Shown: positions 1-8,768, counted from the stretch's first letter. The stretch: DNA of 64,000 nt from Palsa-506 sp963709075 (GCA_963709075.1 CAVPUY010000008.1:124001-188000); one strand, 5' to 3'. Notes: generated from the sequence alone by a model not told the origin. Numbers and translations are program-made.

Positions 1-1
1 C

Positions 2-484
2 AACAACGCCGGCGTCGCCTTGCTCGGACCAAGCAACGCAGCCACCGAAGCAGAATTCGACCAGACCTTCGCACTGAACGTCAAAGTGCCGTTCTTCCTC
101 GTCGCGGCCCTGGCACCAGCCATGGCCGAACGCGGATGGGGTTCGATCGTCAATCTCTCCACCATGGTCGCGAGCTTCGGACAGGCCGGAATGGCCCTGT
201 ATGGCGCCAGCCGAGCGGCTCTCGAACTGTTCACTAAGGCCTGGGCAGCCGAATACGGGCCGAGTGGTGTCCGGGTCAACGCCGTCGCCCCCGGCCCGAC
301 GCGCACCCGGATGATGGAAGCAGTCCCCCAGGAGATGGTGAACCAGCTCGCAGCACTAGCACCAGCAGGCCGCGTAGCTGAGCCCGAGGAACTTGCTGCG
401 GCGATCGTCTTCCTCGCCAGTGATGATGCCAGCTTCGTCCACGGCGTCACTCTTGCGGTCGACGGGGGCCGGGTCGCCACGTAG
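2..484 (+). CDS. SDR-family NAD(P)-dependent oxidoreductase, 5' truncated by window edge
   Basis: Partial short-chain dehydrogenase/reductase. The reading frame is already open at base 2 with the SDR motif NNAG, so the Rossmann glycine motif (TGxxxGxG) lies outside the window. The catalytic Ser is in the segment VNLSTM. The Tyr motif reads YGASR, so the usual YxxxK lysine is an arginine. The tail VRVNAVAPGPTRT and the end VHGVTLAVDGGR are typical of SDRs that act on alcohols or ketones. A DUF1330 gene follows 65 bp downstream in the same direction. The substrate cannot be deduced. Confidence 0.9.
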   Translation, partial: NNAGVALLGPSNAATEAEFDQTFALNVKVPFFLVAALAPAMAERGWGSIVNLSTMVASFGQAGMALYGASRAALELFTKAWAAEYGPSGVRVNAVAPGPTRTRMMEAVPQEMVNQLAALAPAGRVAEPEELAAAIVFLASDDASFVHGVTLAVDGGRVAT

Positions 485-549
485 CGCCTGCCAACGGTGA
501 CGTCCAAGCGCGAAGAACAACCAACAACAAACAACCAAGGAGTATCCGT

Positions 550-843
550 ATGAGCGCATACGTAGTTGTCGAATTCACGGTCAAGGACCCGGAAATGTAC
601 CGTGAGAAATACGCCCCCTTTGCTGGGCAGACGGCCAAAGAGCACGGAGGCGAGCCTCTCGCCAACAGCAACTGGGAAGTCCTGCACGGCGATGGCTCGC
701 TCACTTCAGGAGCACTCATGCGGTTTCCCGACCGCGAGACGGCCATCAAGTGGTACAACTCGCCCGAATATCTGCAGCTGATCGAAATCCGAAGCGTCGC
801 AATGGATGCCCGTTTCAGCTTGCTCGACGGCCTCCCTAGCTGA
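550..843 (+). CDS. DUF1330 family protein
   Basis: This 97-residue protein fits the small alpha/beta-barrel-like DUF1330 family. The N-terminus MSAYVVVEFTVKDPEMYREK, a central Gly-Glu segment and the ending FPDRETAIKWYNSPEYLQL are characteristic. An AAGGAG ribosome binding site lies 7 bp before the ATG. It sits between two SDR genes, which suggests one small catabolic or secondary-metabolic operon, but no biochemical role is established for the family in general. Confidence 0.88.
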   Translation: MSAYVVVEFTVKDPEMYREKYAPFAGQTAKEHGGEPLANSNWEVLHGDGSLTSGALMRFPDRETAIKWYNSPEYLQLIEIRSVAMDARFSLLDGLPS

Positions 844-1101
844 TCGAGGAGGTGGCACTCTCGGCTGGTTTGGTTCGAGGCCATCGCTTGAATGGGGCCG
901 TCTGAGTGCCGGCCGGAGTCATGGATCACAGCGGAGCCATTCAATGACGATCGAAACGAGGCGTTCGGGCATCGGTTTGGGATCTGTCTCCGACGCCAGA
1001 GATCCCAACGACCAGTGCGAGCACCTCGCCCACGTCGAGGTTCGCTTGGACGCGACGGGCTGCACGACTCACTCCTACTGCACATCTTTCGAGGAGAGAC
1101 C

Positions 1102-1995
1102 ATGAGCAAGTTCGATGCTCAATTCGCCGGTCGGCTGGACGGACAGACCGTGCTAGTCACCGGCGCCAAGGGCGGTATCGGCCACGAGACGGCCCAAGGC
1201 ATCGGGAACACCGGGGCGGCTGTGCTGGTGCACGCCCGTCGTGTCGACGACGCCCAACGTGCTGTCGACCTACTGGTCAACAACGGCAACGGCAAGGGCC
1301 AGTACCTGCCCGTAGCCGCAGACCTCGGATCTCTGGCGGGTGTTCGGCAACTCGTCGACGCAGTGCACGAGGCCGCGCCGAAGGGACTCAACGGACTGGT
1401 TAACAACGCGGGCGCCGCGTTCTCCAGCAAGGCGCTGTCACCCGACGGGTACGAGCGGACCATCGCTATCAATCACGTCGCGCTGGCGGCACTGACAGAC
1501 GGGCTGCTCGACCTGCTCCGGAAGGGCGCTGATGACTTCGCCGCGCCCTCGCGGGTGGTCAACATGACCGCCCTGATCGAGTCGCGGGGCAAGCCCATCA
1601 CCGACTGGAGCTACCCGGGTAAGTACAAGCAGATCCAGGCCTACGCCGATGCCAAACTGCTGGCCCTGATGTACACCTACGCCCAAGCTCGCCGCCATGA
1701 GGGCGACGGGCTGACGTTCAACGCAGTCAGCCCGGGCGCGGTCAAAACCAGTCTCGGAAGCAAGGCCGGCGGGCCGTTCAAAACGATTCAGGCGTTGACC
1801 AATCCGTTCGTCGGGCCTCCGGAGAAGGGGTCACGCGGGTGTGTGCGGCTGATGGCCGATCCGGAGCTCGCGACCGCGACCGGGGGCTACTACAGCTCCG
1901 CGAAGTTGAAGAAGTCCTCGAAGAAGTCCCAGGACGCCGAAGGCCAGGAACGCATCTACGCCCAGACCGAACGGGAATTGCGCGCCCACCCCTGA
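1102..1995 (+). CDS. SDR-family oxidoreductase (retinol-dehydrogenase-like)
   Basis: A 297-residue NAD(P)-dependent oxidoreductase. It has the cofactor motif TGAKGGIG near residue 19, NNAG in the middle and the catalytic Tyr/Lys as YADAK, followed by FNAVSPGAVKTSL. The spacing and the longer segment between NNAG and the Tyr resemble the retinol dehydrogenase/WW-domain oxidoreductase-like SDRs. The ATG at 1102 is chosen because a GAGGAGAG site precedes it by 3-8 bp; a longer upstream reading frame has no SDR content. The stop codon lies inside the 10-bp target site duplicated by the IS element, so that insertion did not alter the protein. Confidence 0.88.
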   Translation: MSKFDAQFAGRLDGQTVLVTGAKGGIGHETAQGIGNTGAAVLVHARRVDDAQRAVDLLVNNGNGKGQYLPVAADLGSLAGVRQLVDAVHEAAPKGLNGLVNNAGAAFSSKALSPDGYERTIAINHVALAALTDGLLDLLRKGADDFAAPSRVVNMTALIESRGKPITDWSYPGKYKQIQAYADAKLLALMYTYAQARRHEGDGLTFNAVSPGAVKTSLGSKAGGPFKTIQALTNPFVGPPEKGSRGCVRLMADPELATATGGYYSSAKLKKSSKKSQDAEGQERIYAQTERELRAHP

Positions 1996-1997
1996 GC

Positions 1998-3558
1998 CAA
2001 TGGCGGTCAGCCTAGTTTGATCTTGTTTCTGCGCGTAAGGGCTGCTGCCTGCCGACGGGGCGGCATGATCGCGGGTCATGACGCACAATGGCGTGGTGGC
2101 CGCTGGTGGCCGTCTGACGGACTGGATCTCGCTCGGGGTGCTGGCCTACGCGGTCCCCCGGGATGCCGTCGATGGGGCGGTCACGGCAGCGGGCAAGGCC
2201 GCGAAGCGCTCGGACGGGAAGCTGCCGCCGCATGTCATGGTGTATTTCGCGATGGCGATGGCGCTGTTCGCCGAGGAGGACTATGAGGAGGTCGCTGCCC
2301 GGCTGAGCGAGACCCTGGTCTCGTGGGGATGCTGGGACGACTCGTGGGGCGTGCCGACCTCGGGCGGGATCACCCAGGCCCGGCAGAGGCTGGGACCCGA
2401 GCCGCTCGAACTGCTTTATGACCGGGTCGCGGAGCCGGTCGCCGGGCTGCTGGCCCGCGGCGCGTTCCTGCGGGGCTGGCGGCTGATGGCCATCGACGGC
2501 TTCGAGCTGGACGTTCCCGATACTCCGCCAAGGCCGCCGCGTTCGGATACGCGTCCGGGGAGAGCAGCCGTTCAGCGTTCCCGAAGGTCCGGGTAGTGAC
2601 CATCGGCGAGTGCTGTTCGCACGCGAAGATCGCCGCGCAGATGGGCCCCATCGGCGGGAAAGGCAGCAGCGAGCAGGCCCTGGCCCGCCGCCTGTTCCCC
2701 GGCTGGAGGAGAACTGGCTGCTGATCGCTGACCGCGGCTTCTATAACTGGGCGGACTGGCAGGCCGCCGCCGCTACCGGCGCCGCGCTGTTGTGGCGGGT
2801 GAAATCGGACCTGAGGCTGCCGGTGCTGGAACTGCTGCCCGATGGTTCCTATACATCGATCGTGGTCAGGCCCGCCATCCACGGCAAGGCCCGGAACAAG
2901 CTGATCGCCGCCGCCCGCGCTGGCGAGCACCTCGGCCCTGGCCAGGCCACGCGGGTGCGGGTCATCGAGTACGAGATCCACGACCGCGACGGCAGCGGCG
3001 AGCTGATCGCCCTGATCACCACCATCACCGACCCCGCAGACGCCACCGCCCGCGAATTGGCCCTGGCCTACTGCCAGCGGTGGGAAGAGGAAACCGGTAA
3101 CGACCAGCTCAAGACCTGCCTGCGCGGACCCGGGAAGGTACTGCGGTCCAAGAGCCCGGACATGGTCCGGCAGGAAATCTACAGGATAGATGCTCACCGC
3201 ATTACGCATCTCGGCCCTGATCTGCCGGGCCGGCACCGAGGCTGCATCGACCGCGACCGGGTGACATTCGTGCGCACCGTTCGCCATCATCCGCCGCCGG
3301 GCCGCGGGCCCGGCCACACCACCCGCACCGGCAGGAGCAGTTACTCGCCGCCGTCATGGCCGACATCACCAGCCCGACGCAACCTAAAGGCCCTGCGGCC
3401 GCACGGCTCCTGCCCCCGCGTTGTCCGGCGGGCCCGCCATAACTCCTAGCCGGTCATGAAACCCCGCGGCATCGGCACCAGCCACCATGGCCCGCCCACG
3501 ATCTGCTACGACAACCACCGGCCACACCAGTCTTGTTCAACTAAGCTAAGTGGCATTG
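1998..3558 (+). mobile_element. IS4-type insertion sequence with perfect 10-bp target duplication
   Basis: The element is bounded by imperfect terminal inverted repeats: 1998-2017 pairs with the complement of 3539-3558, 15 of 20 positions identical, both ends beginning CAATG. The same 10 bases, ACCCCTGAGC, lie directly outside each end (1988-1997 and 3559-3568), a perfect target-site duplication of the length expected for IS4-family transposition. The interior encodes one decayed transposase. It landed exactly at the end of the SDR gene and directly before a truncated replication initiator. Boundaries are read from the sequence; the family call rests on the transposase. Confidence 0.9.
2078..3449 (+). 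pseudogene. IS4-family transposase, multiply frameshifted
   Basis: The N-terminal portion (to about base 2520) matches the IS4-type transposase N-terminal domain and continues into the first DDE region MAIDGFELDVPDT. The frame then shifts, and FGYASGESSRSAFPKVRV and QMGPIGGKGSSEQAL appear in a second frame up to about 2700. A third frame carries LIADRGFYNW (second catalytic region) and YCQRWEEETGNDQLKT (YREK-like third region). Near 3180 the frame breaks again: SALICRAGTEA lies in a different frame from the text on either side. At least three indels make an active transposase unlikely. Start is the ATG at 2078. Confidence 0.88.
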
Positions 3559-3588
3559 ACCCCTGAGCTGGCGGTCACCTACCGATGA

Positions 3589-4497
3589 GCCCCGCCGACG
3601 AAGAGCTCACGCACGCGGTGCGGGCACTACGCGACCCTCGCGCCTGGGGTCGGTGGGGCATTCCTGGGGCCCGTCGCCAAGCGCGTCGGCGCCATCGCCG
3701 GAGCTGGCGCTCACACCCAGTGCATCCGGCTTGATGCGCCCGGCAACGACTACCAGCTGCCCCCGGCTCGGTATGACATTTCCCTGCTCAAGCAGGCCAT
3801 CCGCCAGGCCGCCGCTGTCGTTTCGCTCGATATCGCCGCTCACCTGGCCAAGCTCGCCGTCCGCGCCGCAGGCGCATCGCCCGGCGACACGAGCGCTGTT
3901 CCGGTCATCGACCCGGACCTGCGGCGTACGATCCAATTCGGGACTCAGGCCGACACCCGGACTATCCGCCCGGCTGGCGACCTGCCCGGAACCGGCAGCG
4001 CGCTCTCTGCCCAGGCCGTGGCGAACTACATCGCCAAATACGCCACCAAGACCATCGACGCGCCCGGCCTGCCTGACCGGCCCGTCCGCAGCCCTGCTGC
4101 CATCACTGCCCTGCGCTGCGGCGCTCACTTCAAGCGGCTTATCTCTACTTGCTGGGAACTGGGCAAGCGCCCCGCCGCAGCCGAGCTGGCGCTCAACAAG
4201 TGGACGCACATGCTCGGCTACCGCGGCCACTTCCTCACCAAATCCCGTCGCTACTCCGTCACCTTCACGCAGCTGCGCCAGGCTCGCACCGACCATCGCA
4301 GGCGTGAACGCCACCCTGACGGCGAGAAGGACCCCTGGGGACGCGACCTCAGCGAGCACACTGTCCTGCTCATGACCGCCTGGCAGTACGCCGGAACCGG
4401 GCACGCCACCACCGCCGAGCATCAGCTCGCCCTCGCCGCCGCCGCGAGAGCCCGCGAGCACGACCGCATCGCACGAGAGGAGATCTGGATGAACTGA
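3589..4497 (+). pseudogene. Truncated replication initiator (RepSA-like)
   Basis: The frame is open from 3589 to the stop at 4497 but has no ATG, GTG or TTG before 4018. Residues CIRLDAPGNDYQLPPA, then ANYIAKYATKT, FKRLISTCWELGK and HMLGYRGHFLTKSRRYS are hallmarks of the C-terminal half of the rolling-circle-type replication initiators of actinomycete integrative elements. Full-length members are about 450 residues; roughly the first third is missing or unrecognisable, so this is a 5'-truncated copy. A short fragment starting at GTG 4018 could still be translated. The excisionase follows after 22 bp. Confidence 0.8.
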
Positions 4498-4519
4498 CGT
4501 TTCGAAAGGAACCAACCGC

Positions 4520-4708
4520 ATGGACAAGCTGCTTTACCGGCCACGCGAGGCCGCTGCCGTGCTCGGCATCAGCAAGACCATCCTCTACGGGCTGATCCGT
4601 TCCAACCGGATCCGCTCCATCAAGGACGGCAAATTCCGGTTCATCACTGCCGATGCCCTGCATGAGTACGTACGAGCACTCGAACAGCAATACGAGGAAG
4701 TGAGCTAA
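4520..4708 (+). CDS. xis: Excisionase-like helix-turn-helix protein
   Basis: A 62-residue DNA-binding protein of the MerR/Xis winged-helix type. The segment YRPREAAAVLGISKTILY is the helix-turn-helix, followed by the short wing KDGKFRFI. It lies directly before the integrase (1-bp gap), as the excisionase does in pSAM2-like elements, where it binds near attL/attR and steers the integrase towards excision. A GAAAGGAA ribosome site precedes the ATG. It looks intact. Confidence 0.87.
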   Translation: MDKLLYRPREAAAVLGISKTILYGLIRSNRIRSIKDGKFRFITADALHEYVRALEQQYEEVS

Positions 4709-4709
4709 A

Positions 4710-5873
4710 TTGCCAGCAAGCCAAACAACCCGCAACCGGCGCCGGATCAACGGCGATGGTTCGGTCTACAAGCGCCAGGACGGCTACTGGGTCGGAGCGT
4801 TCTACGCCCGCACGGTCTCTGGCGCGCGCAAGCGAGTCGTGGTCTACGGCAAGACACTCGACGAGGCCCGCAACAAGCTCAGGGAAGCCCAGCAACGAGC
4901 AAGCACCGGCATCCCGGTTCCTGGCGAATCATGGCGGCTCGACGTCTACCTCGAATACTGGCTGGAGCACATCGTCAAGCAGAACCGGCGCCCGGCCACC
5001 TACGCGCTCTACGAGATGATCACCCGCCTCTACCTGACCCCCGGCCTGGGCAAACGGCAGCTGAGCCGACTGTCAGTGCATGCCGTGCAGATGTTCCTCA
5101 ACCAGCGCCTGGAGGCAGGCGACTCCGTCCGCAAGGTACAGATCATGCGGACCGTGCTCAGTGCCGCGCTCACCCGCGCTGTCCGCGAGGAACTCATCGT
5201 CCGCAACGTCGCCCGCCTGGCCGAACTCCCGCAATCGCAACGAGGCATGATCCGCCCCTGGTCTGCCGACGAGGCCAAGCGCTTCCTCGCCGCAGCGAAA
5301 GCCGACCCGCTATACGTCGCGTTCGTGCTGCTCCTGCTCTACGGCCTGCGACGCGGCGAAACACTCGGCATCCGCTGGAGCGATATCGACCTCGACGCCG
5401 GGACCATCCATGTCCGCCAGCAGCTTCAGCGCGTCAGCGGCGAACTGCGCCTCGGCCCGGTCAAGACCAGCGCCGGACGGCGAGACCTCCCGCTACTCGA
5501 CATCGCCCGCCAGGCGCTCAAGCTCCAGGCCGAACGACAGGCCGCCTACCGCGCCGACATGGGCTCCGCCTGGCCAGCAACAGACCTGGTGTTCACCACC
5601 CGGACCGGCCGCCCGGTCGAGCCGCGGAACTTCGTCCGGTCCTTCCGGCGCATCTGCGAGGACAACAACATCCGCGTCATCAAGGTGCACCACGTCCGGC
5701 ACACCGTCGGGTCACTGCTCAAGGACCTGCGCATCCCCGCCCGCGATGCCCAGGCGATCCTCGGGCACGCCCGGATCAGCACGACACTGGAGATCTACAC
5801 CGACACCGACGACCAGGCCCGCCGCGAGGCACTCACCCAGCTACACGGGCTGCTCGACGACGGCCAGAACTAG
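4710..5873 (+). CDS. int: Site-specific tyrosine recombinase (integrase)
   Basis: A 387-residue phage-type integrase. An N-terminal AP2-like arm-binding region (GDGSVYKRQDGYWVGAFYAR) is followed by a SAM-like core-binding domain and a C-terminal catalytic domain. Catalytic residues visible are the first Arg in LYGLRRGE, HHVRH (His-x-x-Arg), GHARIST and the nucleophile Tyr in EIYTDT. The start is TTG at 4710, just after the xis stop; no ATG serves better. It is intact and next to the 3' end of tRNA-Ala, its probable attachment site. It may still be functional although the element around it is broken. Confidence 0.93.
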   Translation: MPASQTTRNRRRINGDGSVYKRQDGYWVGAFYARTVSGARKRVVVYGKTLDEARNKLREAQQRASTGIPVPGESWRLDVYLEYWLEHIVKQNRRPATYALYEMITRLYLTPGLGKRQLSRLSVHAVQMFLNQRLEAGDSVRKVQIMRTVLSAALTRAVREELIVRNVARLAELPQSQRGMIRPWSADEAKRFLAAAKADPLYVAFVLLLLYGLRRGETLGIRWSDIDLDAGTIHVRQQLQRVSGELRLGPVKTSAGRRDLPLLDIARQALKLQAERQAAYRADMGSAWPATDLVFTTRTGRPVEPRNFVRSFRRICEDNNIRVIKVHHVRHTVGSLLKDLRIPARDAQAILGHARISTTLEIYTDTDDQARREALTQLHGLLDDGQN

Positions 5874-5936
5874 CCCGTTGCTACATGCGATGGCTACAAA
5901 CCAGCCGCCATCGATCTTGAGAAGAGGCGTTTTGCC

Positions 5937-6012
5937 TGGTGGAGCTAGCGAGACTCGAACTCGCGACCCCCTGCTTGCAAAGCAGGTGCTCTTCCAGCTG
6001 AGCTATAGCCCC
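5937..6012 (-). tRNA. tRNA-Ala(UGC)
   Basis: The minus strand folds as a standard cloverleaf. The acceptor arm GGGGCTA pairs with TAGCTCC (including G-T), the D-arm is GCTCAGCTGGAAGAGC, the anticodon stem CCTGC/GCAGG encloses TTTGCAA (anticodon UGC, Ala), and the T-arm contains GTTCGAGTC. The 3' ACCA is encoded. In actinomycetes this gene normally follows tRNA-Ile just downstream of gyrA; here the two are about 32.5 kb apart. Its 3' half is the presumed att site of the neighbouring integrase. Confidence 0.97.
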
Positions 6013-6132
6013 GTACTGCGGCGCTCCAAGGGTACCTGGGTGGCGGGCCCGTCGTCCCTGCCACCAACACCAACACCGCCAGCGCCAGCGCCAGCGCCAG
6101 GGCCAGGACCGGGACCAGAACCAGCGGCGGAC

Positions 6133-6882
6133 TCAGCGCCGGCCGCCAGAATCGCCCGGCCGCCGGCCGCCGGCGGCCGTTGCGCCGGGGGCAGTCCCCG
6201 CGGCCAGCAAGTCCGGTAGTTCCGCAACGCTGCCGAGCACGTGGCTCGCGCCCGCCCGGCGAAGCCGCTCGGTTGTGTGCGTTCCGGTCAGGACGCCGAC
6301 GACCGCGCCGGCCCCGGACCGCCGGCCGCTCAGCACCCCGCTTTCGGTGCCGTGCGCGACGAGCGTGTCGCGTACGTCATCGACGCCGAGCCGCAGCATG
6401 GCGGTGAAGATGAGGTCGGGCCACGGACAGCCCCTCGGCACTTCGTCCGTGGAAAGGGCCAGGTCAACCCGGTCCCACCAGCCGAGGGTGTCGAGCACCA
6501 GGGAGAGCAGCCGCCGGGAGAATCCGCTGATCAGGCATACCCGCGCGGCATTACCGCGCAGCTTCTCGATCGCCTGCTCGGCGCCGGGCATGGCCTCGAC
6601 GCCGGTCCGGGCGACAGCGGCGCCGTACGAACGGTCGAACGCGAGCTGCGCCGCCTGCGCGGTGGCCTGGCTCTCCGGGAACAGGCTGCGCAGGACCGCC
6701 ATGGTCGACTGCCCCCTGGAGCGGTGGACTCCGGCCATGCACCGCGCGTACGCGGTAGTGCCGGTCACGACGCCCTGCGTAGCGATGGCCTCGGCATAGG
6801 CACGCTCGATCATGCCGTTGTCAGTGACCGTCGTCCCGATCAGGCCGCAGCACACGAGCGAGACCGGCCGGGTTTCGGTCAC
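6133..6882 (-). CDS. HAD-like (phosphonatase-type) protein lacking catalytic Asp residues
   Basis: This 249-residue protein follows the phosphonatase-like HAD fold along its length: GTT near the N-terminus, SGFSR (motif II Ser), PDLIFTAM, GAVVGVLTGTH and the ending GSVAELPDLL. The nucleophile Asp that should stand three residues before GTT is Gly (CCGLIGTT), and the metal-binding GDT near the C-terminus reads HGT. The fold may be kept but the usual phosphatase chemistry is unlikely. The GTG at 6882 is chosen because GGAGG lies 7 bp upstream. It follows the DLW-39 gene by 56 bp and ends before tRNA-Ala. Its function is unknown. Confidence 0.78.
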   Translation of the reverse strand: MTETRPVSLVCCGLIGTTVTDNGMIERAYAEAIATQGVVTGTTAYARCMAGVHRSRGQSTMAVLRSLFPESQATAQAAQLAFDRSYGAAVARTGVEAMPGAEQAIEKLRGNAARVCLISGFSRRLLSLVLDTLGWWDRVDLALSTDEVPRGCPWPDLIFTAMLRLGVDDVRDTLVAHGTESGVLSGRRSGAGAVVGVLTGTHTTERLRRAGASHVLGSVAELPDLLAAGTAPGATAAGGRRPGDSGGRR

Positions 6883-6938
6883 CTGAACGCCTCCATGCGT
6901 GCCAGGCCGCCAGGCCGGCAGGCCGGCCGACGCGCGGG

Positions 6939-7058
6939 CTAATCGTCGCTCGTGGTCGCTTCGGTCCATAGGTCAAGCTCGGCCCGGTCTGACTGGACCT
7001 TCCGCCAGACGGCCAGTGCGCCGAACCCGACGAGGACCAGAATGAGCAGCTTCTTCAC
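6939..7058 (-). CDS. DLW-39 family microprotein
   Basis: A 39-codon frame starts at GTG 7058 with VKKLLILVLVGFG and contains the diagnostic VQSDRAELDLWTEAT near its end. Both the length and the Asp-Leu-Trp motif match the small actinobacterial DLW-39 family, which is typically encoded near the gyrA/tRNA-Ile/tRNA-Ala locus. Residues 3-18 form one hydrophobic membrane segment; the charged tail is predicted to be soluble. GGAGG lies 10 bp upstream of the start. Its role is unknown. Confidence 0.85.
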   Translation of the reverse strand: MKKLLILVLVGFGALAVWRKVQSDRAELDLWTEATTSDD

Positions 7059-7160
7059 GGGTGCGCGCCCTCCACCATCTGCTGTGGAGCCCGGCCGGCC
7101 GGATGACCGGGCTCGCTGAGTTGCATGCAGCCTAGCAAGCTGCCGGGTCAGCGCGGCCGG

Positions 7161-8768
7161 TCAGCGCGGCCGGGCGACCCGGGCCTCGTCCCAGACAGGA
7201 CCTGGCGCCTCATAGACACCGCCGTCGGCCCCGAAGATCAGGAACCGGTCGAATGAACGCGCAAACCAGCGGTCATGCGTGACGGCGAGCACGGTGCCCG
7301 CGTACGATTCCAGGCCCTCCTGCAGAGCCTCGGCGCTGGCCAGGTCGAGGTTATCGGTCGGCTCGTCGAGCAGCAGCAGCGTCGAGCCTGCCAGCTCGAG
7401 CAGCAGGATCTGCAGCCTAGCCTGCTGGCCGCCGGACAGCGTCCGGAATGCCTGCCTGGCGCATGACTGCAGCTCGTACCGGGAAAGCGCGGCCATCGCC
7501 TCGTTAATGAGCATCGCGTGCTCGAACATGAGGGTGTCGAGCGGGCTGCGGCCGTCCAGGTCAGGCCGCGCGTGAGTTTGCGCGAACCAGCCGGGGTTCA
7601 CCCGCGCGCCGAGCCTGGCGATGCCCGTGTGCGCGACCGGCTCCCCGGCGAGCAGCCGCAGGAAATGAGACTTGCCGGATCCGTTGGACCCGAGCACGGC
7701 CACCCGCTCGCCGTACCAGACTTCCAGGCCGAATGGGCGCATCAGCCCGGTCAGCTCCAGGTCCTCGCAGATCACCGCGCGCTTGCCGGTACGGCCGCCG
7801 CGCAGCCGCATCCGCACGTTCTGCTCCCGCGGCGCGAGCTCGGGCGGCCCGGCTTCCTCGAACTTGCGCAGCCGGGTCTCCGCCGCCTGCAGCCGCGATG
7901 CCATGGCATCGTTGTACGACGCCTTCTGCCGGTACATCCGGACCAGCTCTTTCAGCTTCTCGTGCTCCTCGTCCCAGCGCCGGCGCAGCTCATCGAGCCG
8001 GTCGATCCGGTCCCGGCGCGCCTGCGCGTAGCCGGCGAACCCGCCGCCGTGCACCCAGACATGCCTGTCCTCCACCGTGATGATCCGCTCGGCGCAATTA
8101 GCCAGCAGTTCCCGGTCGTGGCTGACCAGCAGCACCGTCTTCGGGGTAGCCGCGAGCTGCTGCTCGAGCCACAGCTTGGCCGGCACGTCCAGGTAGTTGT
8201 CCGGCTCGTCAAGCAGCAGCACCTCGTCGTTGCCGCGCAGCAGCGACTCAAGGACCAGCCGCTTCTGCTCGCCGCCGGACAGGGTGCGCACCGCACGCCA
8301 GCGGCAGCGGTCGAACGGCGTCCCCAGCGCCGCCACGGTGCAGGCGTCCCAGTGCACCTCGGCCTCGTAGCCGCCCGCGTCGCCCCACTCGGCCAGCGCG
8401 GCCGCGTACCGCAGCTGGGCGGGCTCGTCGTCGCGCTCCATCATCACCAGCTCGGCAGCGTCCAGCCGGGCCGCGGCCGCCCGTACCCGCGGCGGCGAGA
8501 TCGAGATCAGCAGGTCCCGCACCGTCGACTCGTCCCGTATCCCGCCGACGAACTGGCGCATGATGCCGAGCCCGCCGCTGGACGTGACCGAGCCCGCCTG
8601 CGGGGTCAGGTCACCTGCGATCAGGCGCATCAGCGTCGTCTTGCCCGCGCCGTTAGGCCCGATCAGCGCGGCCGTGACGCCGTCGCCGACCCGGAAGGAC
8701 ACGTCATCGAGCAGCTCGCGCCCGTCCGGCAGGGCGTGGCTGAGGTGCGCGGCCTCGACATGACCCAC
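7161..8768 (-). CDS. ABC-F family ATP-binding protein
   Basis: A 535-residue soluble protein with two ABC ATPase domains and no membrane segments, as in the ABC-F ribosome-associated or antibiotic-resistance factors. Domain 1 has Walker A GPNGAGKTT, signature LSGGEQKRL and Walker B LLLDEPDNYLD. A charged linker (about residues 240-320) follows. Domain 2 has GSNGSGKS, LSGGQQARL and LLLDEPTDNLD. It starts at GTG 8768, only 29 bp from the divergent DUF1707 gene, so their promoters must overlap. Whether it protects ribosomes or acts as a translation factor cannot be told from sequence. Confidence 0.92.
   Translation of the reverse strand: MGHVEAAHLSHALPDGRELLDDVSFRVGDGVTAALIGPNGAGKTTLMRLIAGDLTPQAGSVTSSGGLGIMRQFVGGIRDESTVRDLLISISPPRVRAAAARLDAAELVMMERDDEPAQLRYAAALAEWGDAGGYEAEVHWDACTVAALGTPFDRCRWRAVRTLSGGEQKRLVLESLLRGNDEVLLLDEPDNYLDVPAKLWLEQQLAATPKTVLLVSHDRELLANCAERIITVEDRHVWVHGGGFAGYAQARRDRIDRLDELRRRWDEEHEKLKELVRMYRQKASYNDAMASRLQAAETRLRKFEEAGPPELAPREQNVRMRLRGGRTGKRAVICEDLELTGLMRPFGLEVWYGERVAVLGSNGSGKSHFLRLLAGEPVAHTGIARLGARVNPGWFAQTHARPDLDGRSPLDTLMFEHAMLINEAMAALSRYELQSCARQAFRTLSGGQQARLQILLLELAGSTLLLLDEPTDNLDLASAEALQEGLESYAGTVLAVTHDRWFARSFDRFLIFGADGGVYEAPGPVWDEARVARPR

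Larger units (their letters stand above)
3559..5936 (+). mobile_element. Remnant of an actinomycete integrative element (pSAM2-like) at tRNA-Ala
   Basis: The order replication initiator, excisionase, tyrosine integrase, then the 3' end of a tRNA gene is the right-hand end of an actinomycete integrative and conjugative element (AICE). The integrase ends 63 bp from the encoded CCA of tRNA-Ala, so the 3' half of that tRNA gene is the expected attachment site. The initiator has lost its N-terminus and no transfer (FtsK/Tra) genes are visible, so the element is truncated on its left side, where the IS element sits. The distal att copy was not found in the window. Confidence 0.75.

Noticed and set aside
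3585..3670. Short frame MSPADEELTHAVRALRDPR at the start of the rep remnant
   Set aside because: It is out of frame with the conserved rep sequence and runs into nonsense; perhaps a scrap of another gene, too short to call.
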